Source of the DNA: JBBRBB01 sp038206235
GTDB taxonomy: Bacteria; Bacteroidota; Bacteroidia; Chitinophagales; Chitinophagaceae
Direction of reading: 5' to 3'
Assembly (NCBI GenBank): GCA_038206235.1
Contig: JBBRBB010000049.1
Location: 1 to 14,459 of the forward strand
DNA length: 14,459 bases
Shown here: positions 8,401 to 13,870 of the stretch, in pieces
Layout: every line of letters begins with the position of its first letter
Numbering within the stretch: the first letter of the stretch is position 1
Notes under the pieces: model-generated
The model's input: the letters and a program-made list of their open reading frames with translations, nothing else
The model's database searches: none
What the model was told of the DNA's origin: nothing
Program-made: the position numbers and the translations under genes

Positions 8401-10267
8401 TGGATATGATGCGCTTATAATAGATGGTAATATAGATTTACCCTCGCAGAACCCCCCGCAGGGGGGCAGGGGCGCTTTTGATTTCTTTATACGCGACTAC
8501 CAGGAAAATGTGCGCATGATACTTACTGAAGAAACACACAATGGCAGCAATAAATGCACAATGGAAACAGCAAGAGCAGGAAATGAAGAACCTGTTTTTG
8601 GGCAGGAAGGTTCCGGCAATGAAGTAGCGGCAACACGCTTTGTAGTAAACAGTATTCCCGGGCAAACAAGCGGCGGTGGATGGCAAAATGCAAATATCGG
8701 CAGCCAGGTAAGCAGGCTTGGTAACCGTGTTACAAACAAAGTGGGACCAAATGTATTGCTGAAAGTAATGGCAGGCGATGCTATTACTGCTACTACGCAA
8801 TATTTTTATGAAAATGCTGTAGTAAACACCAACCAAGCTACCACACTTACAAATGATATTATCACATCTCTTATTGGCTCTATTGCAGGCAGCGGCAGCG
8901 TTACAGACCCTGTGAGGCATGGCGCACCTGATATTTCTAATGAATTAAATTCTGACGGTTTGTTTGCTGATATAACAGAACCCGATGCCACCAATGCCAA
9001 CGGTAATTTTGCCAAAGCGTATTTAACCATTTTATTTTTTGATGAACGTTTTAAGTATGTAGAAGAGGGTAGCACATTTTTACGTGTGCAGGATGCGGGC
9101 AACAGCAATGCAAACCTTACACTTGCAAATATAAAAGCGCCAAAGAACGGTTATGTGTATATATACGTTAGCAACGAAAGTGATGAAACGGTTTACTTTG
9201 ATAACTTAAACGTAGCAGATAACCGAGGCAGAATAATTGAAGAAACCCACTATTATGCCTTCGGGTTAAAGATAGCAGCCATTTCTTCAACCAAAGCACC
9301 TGACCCGAATGAAGGCAATATTGACAACAAAAACCTCTACAATGATAAAGAGCTCTTTGATGATGCAGACCTTGACTGGTATGATTACGGTTTTAGAAAT
9401 TACGATGCACAGATAGGAAGGTTTACACAATTAGATCCGCTTACTTGGGATTACCCTGAATTGACGAATTATCAATATGCCAGCGATGAACCGATTGCTA
9501 ATGTAGATATGGATGGGCTGGAATTATTTAATTCAGTGTTTGAAAATGGCTATAAAGAAGCAACAGGATCTTTGTTTAATGGTTTAGGGAATTCTTTAGC
9601 AAATGTATCAGCATCAACTGCAGCTCATGTAGGTATAAACGCCGCAAAGCTTGGAGTTAATATAGTTCGGGATAATACCAATGTTCATAAAGCACTTCCA
9701 GTACTTAATAATACATTGAACCAAGCAACTATAAAAGCATATACTCCTGGATATTGGGACCAAATGAGGGATGGAAATATTACTAATAAAATTTGGTACG
9801 ATTTTGCAGACAACACGCATACTTTTTTCGGTAGTTTAATTTATGGTAGAAAAAGTCTTTCCCACTTAGGTGGTGGACGGATAACTGAGAAAGATGCAGG
9901 ATATGCATTAATGGGGCTTGGAACGCTTTTCATACCCGGTGCAGAACTTGAAGAAGAAGTTTTCTATAGATATATAACCGAAGGTGAAATAGAGCCAATC
10001 CGAAATACACAATTGTTGCGTGGTGGTAATCCTGACGCAACTTATTTTACTAAGGAATTATATGATAATGGATTAGAAGCTCAACAAAAACTTTCATTAA
10101 AACAAACACCCACTTATCGGGTAAAATTCAAGGTAACAAATAATCCAAATTTAGAGCTTAATGGAACAGAAGTAAAACCTCATTACGGACAGCCTGGAGG
10201 AGGAACTGAATGGATGACATATAATAAGGTTAAAGTTAGAGTTATTAAAATAAAAAAAATGTCATAA
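5417..10267 (+). CDS. RHS polymorphic toxin, DUF6443-like head, TreTu-like ADP-ribosyltransferase tip
   Basis: A 1616-residue secreted toxin. A signal peptide ends near IFSQ (residues 1-25). Residues about 54-122 form an Ig-like domain (FYQWEKS, AGATQSSYTF, YYRRKVT). A DUF6443-like region runs from about 128 (NYVREHD..YLDGLGRPLEKI). Many YD repeats follow to about 950 (YDAYGRQ, YDSRDRV, YDKIGRI, YDDVGRL, YTYDNAGRL, YDADGNKL). A strand-rich segment then leads to the RHS-associated core (about 1242-1369: YGFRNYDAQIGRFTQLDPL, closing DMDGLE). Known: the RHS shell encloses the toxin, and an Asp-rich core end releases the tip by self-cleavage. The final 247 residues are the variable tip. Its last 100 match my recollection of TreTu-type toxins (ADP-ribosylating EF-Tu): YRYITEGEIE, LLRGGNP, YFTKELY, PGGGTEW. 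Candidate catalytic residues are R1518, T1545 and E1598. The stop is one base before the immunity gene. Two coding palindromes lie inside. The RHS call is near certain; the enzyme class is moderately so. Confidence 0.92.
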   Translation: MKFKIRHSVIICISFFCYAPNIFSQWNPNYSIGTKTGNYVFTYNQTPDNLVEIFPPLITTGATLFYQWEKSNAPVTGFVAIAGATQSSYTFSAPQTQTTYYRRKVTDSYGSSVYSNIIKIQAASNDWENINYVREHDILRTGMIDSREIENIPIGDRLQTTTYLDGLGRPLEKISRETSTPAEKEDTWGDIVQFNLYDAYGRQPLQYLPYTTNNTVSDPRESGKYKADPLKEQPEYYKRIYDEAYAYTNITYDNSPLNRVMNVKSPGASWANSHGNSADYDLNDERDDVQIFTIGYNETDVPVSLGRYQANTLYKTIHIDENGKKVIEYTNTLGQLILKKVQIDNEADPTEYRGFICTYNVYDDFGLLRFVMQPEAVKYLAAKDWSFEGNGEKVLNEMCFQYLYDDKGRCMYKKAPGAAPLRMLYDSRDRVVFMQDGNQAAKSPAEWTVNLYDELDRTVITALYHTTESLQDLQSDIAHANGVITPIQITAEGQNVNVTLYGNPVSRDFLNSPDITTIAKYQFYDDYSFAGAKPFDANFANTDTYSNSELNVIPIATSKRTISFPTGSMTRILSTDIFLKSTEYYDEKGRHIQTLEDNMKQGNDVTTFQYHFDGRLLSTDSKHTTANTGYTNFSILTKNVYDKIGRIVSLQKRFDHNDFKTIANYDYDDVGRLKTKHLDPDYIPPGEIVATGLESLAYSYNIHNEITGINKDYALKTGSYDKWANFFGLYLGYDNRDGVFNASQLDGHVTGLLWNTQGDDAQRKYDYTYDNAGRLVQATFMERPSREGGWDNSKMDFSVSGNREGGNGLIEYDLNGNLLSMLQKGVLPGMETPVAIDDLKYTYASYSNKLTKVTDNTPQQETNGLSGDFTDGKYGNEGADDYTYDANGNMITDLNKGIKDLTENRDGITYNFLDKPEMIKIVGKGTVQLVYDADGNKLQKIFTPERPDRIVTTTYINQFVYQDFSSTSGESEGGLQYINFEEGRIRVITPVSQGNGYDALIIDGNIDLPSQNPPQGGRGAFDFFIRDYQENVRMILTEETHNGSNKCTMETARAGNEEPVFGQEGSGNEVAATRFVVNSIPGQTSGGGWQNANIGSQVSRLGNRVTNKVGPNVLLKVMAGDAITATTQYFYENAVVNTNQATTLTNDIITSLIGSIAGSGSVTDPVRHGAPDISNELNSDGLFADITEPDATNANGNFAKAYLTILFFDERFKYVEEGSTFLRVQDAGNSNANLTLANIKAPKNGYVYIYVSNESDETVYFDNLNVADNRGRIIEETHYYAFGLKIAAISSTKAPDPNEGNIDNKNLYNDKELFDDADLDWYDYGFRNYDAQIGRFTQLDPLTWDYPELTNYQYASDEPIANVDMDGLELFNSVFENGYKEATGSLFNGLGNSLANVSASTAAHVGINAAKLGVNIVRDNTNVHKALPVLNNTLNQATIKAYTPGYWDQMRDGNITNKIWYDFADNTHTFFGSLIYGRKSLSHLGGGRITEKDAGYALMGLGTLFIPGAELEEEVFYRYITEGEIEPIRNTQLLRGGNPDATYFTKELYDNGLEAQQKLSLKQTPTYRVKFKVTNNPNLELNGTEVKPHYGQPGGGTEWMTYNKVKVRVIKIKKMS
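7766..7787 (+). repeat. Coding palindromic repeat (PSREGGW)
   Basis: CCCTCCC, a short spacer and GGGGGC then TGGG form an imperfect G/C palindrome inside the RHS gene, read in frame as PSREGGW between YD repeats. The GC-rich block stands out from the AT-rich surroundings and interrupts the YD-repeat spacing, as if inserted. It is related to the copies at 782-815 and 8441-8474. Confidence 0.4.
8441..8474 (+). repeat. Coding palindromic repeat (PSQNPPQGGRG)
   Basis: A perfect palindrome of CCCCCC (8452-8457) and GGGGGG (8461-8466) with loop GCA, flanked by CCCTC on the left and AGGGGC on the right. It is read in frame as PSQNPPQGGRG just before the segment FDFFIRDYQENVRMIL. This is the most GC-rich stretch in the window and the clearest of the three coding palindromes. 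Confidence 0.5.
9140..9523 (+). repeat. RHS-core block, expressed copy of a threefold repeat
   Basis: This block encodes PKNGYVYIYVSNE through VDMDGLE (residues 1242-1369). It recurs at 12777-13160, also 384 bases, and in shorter form at 11299-11592. Over the shared 86 residues starting LKIAAISSTK the copies differ from this one at only 4 and 5 positions. A 50-base stretch (9320-9369) is identical to 12957-13006. The three copies form direct repeats on the same strand, and the encoded proteins diverge completely right after DGLE. Confidence 0.9.
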
Positions 10268-10268
10268 A

Positions 10269-10604
10269 ATGAATATGAGTGCCTATTATGTTGGTGTTAG
10301 CGAACCTTGGGATTTTATAGGTCCAGATGGAAAAAACATTATTAAAGGGAAAATTTTAAAAATTGTAGATAATGATTGTGTAATTTTTAAATCGAATCAT
10401 TTGTTGGAAATGGAAGGTAAAACAAGTTATATTTTAATTTTGTTATCACGCCATAAAGACCTTCACTTTGATAATATTGAAAGAAGAAATTTTTGGACAG
10501 TTGGGGGCGGTTTATTATTTACTGATAGTTATGATAATATGAATGCCCAAGAACTAGAAAAAAACTCTAAATATTTTATTATCGGCAGTTTAAGAAAAGA
10601 ATAA
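10269..10604 (+). CDS. Presumed immunity protein for the TreTu-like tip
   Basis: A 111-residue protein with no signal peptide or membrane segment, so presumably cytoplasmic. It starts one base after the stop of the RHS toxin, the usual position and spacing for a cognate immunity gene and a layout that favours translational coupling. Key features are EPWDFIGPDGKNII near the N-terminus, a central ILILLSRHKD strand, and a C-terminal NSKYFIIGSLRKE. A paralogue of equal length lies at 10885-11220; by eye 76 of 111 positions are identical. The most variable stretch is residues 42-54, a candidate toxin-contact loop. I do not recognise a named immunity family. The role rests on position and on a paralogue sitting behind a second copy of the same toxin end. 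Confidence 0.8.
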   Translation: MNMSAYYVGVSEPWDFIGPDGKNIIKGKILKIVDNDCVIFKSNHLLEMEGKTSYILILLSRHKDLHFDNIERRNFWTVGGGLLFTDSYDNMNAQELEKNSKYFIIGSLRKE

Positions 10605-10622
10605 ATAAGCTAGCTCTTATAT

Positions 10623-10882
10623 ATATTACGTGGTGGCAATCCAGGTGAAACCTTTTTACCAAGGATTTATATGATAATGGATTAGAAGCACAACAAAAAC
10701 TTTCATTAAAACAAACGCCTACTTACAGAGTAAAATTTAAAATGACCAATAATCCAAAATTAATGCGAGAAGGAAGTATAGTAGATCCTATGCTTGAAGA
10801 TAATTTGGAAGGTGGGGGGAAAGAATGGATGACAACTGAGAAAGTGAAAGTAAGAGTAATAAATTTTAAAAAATTGAAATAA
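10623..10882 (+). pseudogene. Orphan, truncated and frameshifted copy of the TreTu-like toxin end
   Basis: Translation gives ILRGGNPGETF in one frame, then TKDLYDNGLEAQQKLSLK through GGGKEWMTTEKVKVRVI in the next. This is a close match to the last ~85 residues of the main RHS toxin. Homology starts abruptly at LLRGG, so the YRYIT segment with the candidate catalytic Arg is missing. A run of five T at 10652-10656, where six are expected, puts the two halves in different frames. No start codon serves the first half. It ends with TAA two bases before the immunity paralogue at 10885, mirroring the arrangement of the expressed toxin. Best read as the remains of an earlier or duplicated toxin-end plus immunity unit that can no longer make active toxin. 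Differences from the expressed copy cluster before GGG (GSIVDPMLEDNLE against a different sequence). Confidence 0.85.
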
Positions 10883-10884
10883 AA

Positions 10885-11220
10885 ATGAATGTAAATACAT
10901 ATTATGTTAGTGTTGGCGAACCTTGGGATTTTATAAGTCCTGATGGCAAAAATATTATTAATGGAAAAATTGTAAAAATTGTAAATAATGATTGTGTAAT
11001 TTTTAAAGCCCACCATTTATTCAAGGAGGGCAATGTAAATAGTAATATTTTGATTTTGATTTCACGATATAAAGATGTTCATTTTGATAACATTGAAAAA
11101 GATAATTCTTGGACTGTTGCGGGGAGATTATTATTTACTAATAACTATGAAAATATGAGTAGTGAAGAGTTAGAAAAGAATTCTAAGTATTTTATTATTG
11201 GAGGTTTAAGACAAGAATAA
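10885..11220 (+). CDS. Presumed immunity protein, paralogue of 10269-10604
   Basis: A 111-residue cytoplasmic-type protein, about two thirds identical by eye to the upstream immunity protein and of the same length. It shares EPWDFI, PDGKNII, NNDCVIF, FDNIE and ELEKNSKYFIIG. It starts two bases after the stop of the broken toxin-end copy. The reading frame is intact although its toxin partner is damaged, as expected if immunity is still under selection against kin or neighbours that carry the related toxin. Substitutions concentrate in residues 42-54 and 72-94, which may tune specificity to the diverged toxin end. Expression may depend on read-through from the RHS operon; I see no convincing promoter of its own. 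Confidence 0.8.
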   Translation: MNVNTYYVSVGEPWDFISPDGKNIINGKIVKIVNNDCVIFKAHHLFKEGNVNSNILILISRYKDVHFDNIEKDNSWTVAGRLLFTNNYENMSSEELEKNSKYFIIGGLRQE

Positions 11221-11234
11221 AATAAACCAGCTCC

Positions 11235-11249
11235 GAAGTTGACAACTTC
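11235..11249 (+). repeat. Short palindrome at a cassette junction
   Basis: GAAGTT, loop GAC, AACTTC: perfect 6-base arms within CTCCGAAGTT..., between the second immunity gene and the first orphan cassette. It resembles REP-like palindromes of Bacteroidota, but only the inner arms pair; the outer left bases (CTCC) lack a matching right side. It could be a worn REP element or chance. There is no T-run directly after it, so a terminator is unlikely. Confidence 0.3.
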
Positions 11250-11292
11250 TTCTGATTAAATAATTCTTCGTTATGTAGATTAAATTAGTTCT

Positions 11293-12339
11293 TTGAAAGG
11301 TCCATTAAATGAGTACCATCATCATGCTTATGAGTTAAAGATACCGGCGATTTCTTCAACTAAAGCACCTGACCCGAATGAAGGCAATATTGATAACAAA
11401 AACTTTTATAATGATAAAGAGCTTTTTGATGATGCTGACCTTGACTGGTATGATTACGGGTTTAGAAATTACGATGCACAGATAGGCAGGTTTACACAGC
11501 TTGACCCGCTCACGTGGGATTATCCTGAATTGACCAATTACCAATATGCGAGTAATGAGCCAATAGCGAACATTGATATTGATGGATTGGAATCTGGAAG
11601 TGCTGTTACTCATTTTTCATATGAATATGCATCTGAATCCAGATTGTTCTTGCCAGCATTTACTCCTACTATAAGCAAAGCTGCTGAGACTGGTTTAAGC
11701 AAAGGATTAAACATAGCAAGCATAGCGTTAAATACTGCAAGAGTTGGATTCGATGCTTTAAACAATAAAGGAAGTGCTCCTAATACTAATTCAAATGGCA
11801 ACATTAGAACAACTGGCGACAATGCAAGCCCTTGGCAAGTAGGTAAAGAATGGTTAACGGGTAAGGGTCCAAGGGAACATAATTTTTCAAACGGAGACCC
11901 TTTTACTGAAATGCTTAAAAAGCATGAACACATACAAGAAACAAGAAAAATAATAGCAAGAAGGATTGCAACTAATAATGGAAAATTAGAAGACGATAAT
12001 GATTACGATTTAGGCGGCTTACAAGGAGTTCCAAAATATGTAAAGGATTATTCCACTTTGATTACATTTGGGCAAACGGGGAATCTTGCAGTAACTTATC
12101 TGGGGTCTTACAAACTACATTTTAGAGTTGTTTCTATTAATGTAAAATATAGAACAGCTTTGATTAAATTTAAAGTATCTAATAACTCGACAATATCATC
12201 AGCTACTCATCCGCCAGTTATAGGATATACCAAATGGTGGAATAAATATATCGGAAAACCTATGGATAATTCTTTCTCTACTGGTCCACTTTCAAAAACA
12301 ACTCAAACATTTGAATGGACTGAAAGTATTAAATGGTGA
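11293..12339 (+). CDS. Orphan RHS-core/toxin cassette with unclassified tip
   Basis: An RHS core end (LKIPAISSTKAPDPNEGNID through DIDGLE, to 11592) is fused to a 248-residue tip unrelated to the main toxin's tip. The frame opens only at 11284 and has no in-frame ATG ahead of the core. The TTG at 11293 is nominal, and similarity to the main core begins near GPLNEYHHHAY, a worn form of a GP..EE.HYYA.G motif. It therefore looks like a silent cassette and not an expressed gene. After a helical linker (ISKAAETGLSKGLNIA) the tip proper starts near PWQVGKEWLTGKGPR and continues KKHEHIQETR, YDLGGLQGVPKYVKDYSTL, TGNLAVTYLG, THPPVIGYTKWW and a final TQTFEWTESIKW. The pattern seems familiar from other RHS-type toxins, but I cannot name an activity. 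The next gene is a lipoprotein 14 bases on, suggesting an envelope target. Confidence 0.8.
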   Translation: MKGPLNEYHHHAYELKIPAISSTKAPDPNEGNIDNKNFYNDKELFDDADLDWYDYGFRNYDAQIGRFTQLDPLTWDYPELTNYQYASNEPIANIDIDGLESGSAVTHFSYEYASESRLFLPAFTPTISKAAETGLSKGLNIASIALNTARVGFDALNNKGSAPNTNSNGNIRTTGDNASPWQVGKEWLTGKGPREHNFSNGDPFTEMLKKHEHIQETRKIIARRIATNNGKLEDDNDYDLGGLQGVPKYVKDYSTLITFGQTGNLAVTYLGSYKLHFRVVSINVKYRTALIKFKVSNNSTISSATHPPVIGYTKWWNKYIGKPMDNSFSTGPLSKTTQTFEWTESIKW

Positions 12340-12353
12340 TAAAATAACTTAAA

Positions 12354-12773
12354 ATGATAAATAAATTAGTTTTATGCATGTGCTTTCTTTTATCAATATT
12401 TTTTCAAGGATGCTCTGGGCAGGAGCCAACAAAAGAAGATGTTGTTGGAATTTGGTCAAATCCAGATGGCTCCTATATAGAATTGAAAAGTGATGGTAAT
12501 TTTATTGCCACAAATCTATCAACTAAATATTTTACTCTTGATGAATACAAAGGAGAAAAATTTAATGGTATCGGAAATTGGACATTAAAAAAAGGTAAGA
12601 GTTTTTGGGAAATTTATTTAGGGTTTAATGAAATATCTGATAAACATTATAGTTACGGGCATACTATACTAATCTCTGGTGAAAATGGTATATTAGAAAA
12701 TAAGCCACCTTGGTATCTTTTTTTATGGAAAGAGGAAGAAGGAGGAGATAGGTATGAGTTTCATAAAAAATAG
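12354..12773 (+). CDS. Small lipoprotein, presumed immunity protein for the preceding cassette
   Basis: A 139-residue protein with a signal-peptidase-II-type leader: hydrophobic LVLCMCFLLSIFFQG, then Cys20. The mature part looks like a small strand-rich, lipocalin-like domain (VVGIWSNPDGSYIELKSDGN, GNWTLKKGKSFWEIYLG, then SGENGILENKPPWYLFLWKE). It follows the toxin tip by 14 bases in the slot where a cognate immunity gene sits. Known: immunity proteins act where their toxin acts, so a membrane-anchored, periplasm-facing one implies a toxin that works outside the cytoplasm, for example on peptidoglycan, its precursors or the membrane. This target is inference. The stop TAG (12771-12773) is immediately followed, in the same frame, by the next RHS-core copy. 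Alternative: an unrelated lipoprotein captured in the array. Confidence 0.75.
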   Translation: MINKLVLCMCFLLSIFFQGCSGQEPTKEDVVGIWSNPDGSYIELKSDGNFIATNLSTKYFTLDEYKGEKFNGIGNWTLKKGKSFWEIYLGFNEISDKHYSYGHTILISGENGILENKPPWYLFLWKEEEGGDRYEFHKK

Positions 12774-13868
12774 ACACCCAAAAACGGCTATGCTTATATT
12801 TATGTAAGCAATGAAAGTGATGAGCCTGTTTACTTTGATAATTTTAATGTAAAACTTGACCGCGGCAGAATAATTGAAGAAGACCATTATTATGCCTATG
12901 GGTTGAAGATTGCAGCAATTTCTTCAACTAAAGTAAGTGACCCGAATGAAGGTAACATTGACAACAAAAACCTCTACAATGATAAAGAGCTCTTTGATGA
13001 TGCAGATTTGGACTGGTATGCTTACGGCTTTAGAAATTATGATGCACAGATTGGAAGGTTTACACAGCTTGACCCGCTGACATGGGATTATCCTGAATTA
13101 ACTAACTATCAATATGCGAGTGATGAACCCATTGCGAATGTGGATATAGACGGATTGGAGGCTTATACAAGTGTAAACTTTGTGGCAGGGGTTACTAAAT
13201 CAGGTGTTCAATTTGCCGGCACGGGACAAATCGCCGACATTATACTAAAAAGTACTAAGACTATACAAACCGGAATTACTGCTGCAAAAGTCGCAAGCGT
13301 AGCTATTAAAGCTGCAGATATTGCAACAGATTTCATTCCGGTAGTAAGCGGAGCTAAAGACATTTATAAAGGTGTTCGAGATGGTAATTGGTGGCAGGTT
13401 GGATTTGGGGTATTAAGTATCGCAGCAGATGTATTCACCTTAGGTGGAAGCAGCGTGGCTAAGGGTGTTGTGAAAACGGCTGTTAGAGAAAGCGCTGAGA
13501 TAATCGCAAAGGATGTTGGAGAACAAATAGTAAAAGAAGAGGTTGAAAGTGTTGCAAAAAAAGAAGCAAAGGAATCGGGTGCAAGATTTATTGCAGATGA
13601 AAAAGGTGAAATAGTGGATACTAAAGCAACTCCTCAAGGAAGTTATGAGCATCCGGGTGGAAGCAGAACAGATATTTTACAAAAAACGCGACATTACAAT
13701 AAAGCTACTAAAGAAGATGTAGGATATAGTCATACTCATGAACCATATCAACATGTTAATCCAAAAACTGGTAAGAAATATTCGGGAGCAGATCGTATAA
13801 AAGCGCATAAGGTAACGAGTAAAGAAATTAAAAATATTACATCAGGTGCAGCAAAAAAAATACCTTAA
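12774..13868 (+). CDS. Second orphan RHS-core/toxin cassette with unclassified, possibly nuclease, tip
   Basis: The frame opens directly after the lipoprotein stop and encodes a 128-codon RHS core (12777-13160) collinear without gaps with the main gene, then a 235-residue tip. There is no Met before the core. The first nominal start is TTG at 12903, inside the conserved core, so the cassette is probably not translated alone. The tip begins with a helical linker and a pre-toxin-like segment (about 13330-13475: DFIPVVSGAKDIYKGV, NWWQVGFGVLSIAADVFTLG). A helical charged stretch follows, then a C-terminal domain from about 13580: RFIADEKGEIVDT, TPQGSYEHPGG, TDILQKTRHYN, GYSHTHEPYQHVNPKTG, KEIKNITSGAAKK. 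The His-rich SHTH motif and overall pattern recall small RNase-type polymorphic toxin tips; I cannot name the family with confidence. The stop is two bases before its presumed immunity gene. Confidence 0.8.
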   Translation, partial: TPKNGYAYIYVSNESDEPVYFDNFNVKLDRGRIIEEDHYYAYGLKIAAISSTKVSDPNEGNIDNKNLYNDKELFDDADLDWYAYGFRNYDAQIGRFTQLDPLTWDYPELTNYQYASDEPIANVDIDGLEAYTSVNFVAGVTKSGVQFAGTGQIADIILKSTKTIQTGITAAKVASVAIKAADIATDFIPVVSGAKDIYKGVRDGNWWQVGFGVLSIAADVFTLGGSSVAKGVVKTAVRESAEIIAKDVGEQIVKEEVESVAKKEAKESGARFIADEKGEIVDTKATPQGSYEHPGGSRTDILQKTRHYNKATKEDVGYSHTHEPYQHVNPKTGKKYSGADRIKAHKVTSKEIKNITSGAAKKIP

Positions 13869-13870
13869 TT

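Noticed and set aside
8438..8920. 160-residue minus-strand frame inside the RHS gene
   Set aside because: It lies wholly antisense to a clearly recognisable RHS region, has Cys-rich low-quality composition and matches no pattern; a shadow frame.
10645..10662. Programmed ribosomal frameshift in the orphan toxin end
   Set aside because: The upstream half has no start codon and lacks the first ART strand, so there is no product to rescue; simple decay explains it.
10723..11016. Minus-strand frame of 97 residues
   Set aside because: It overlaps the orphan toxin end and the immunity paralogue on the opposite strand; rich in Ile/Phe/Asn as expected for the antisense of AT-rich genes.
11281..11300. 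Promoter for the first orphan cassette (TTAGTTCTTTG)
   Set aside because: The spacing does not fit the Bacteroidota TAnnTTTG -7 element and no -33 partner is evident.
11610..11933. Minus-strand frame of 107 residues
   Set aside because: Antisense to the orphan cassette tip, which has coherent toxin-tip features; a shadow frame.
12903..12905. TTG as a genuine start for the second orphan cassette
   Set aside because: It sits in the middle of the conserved core, and alignable core sequence extends 126 bases further upstream in frame without any Met.
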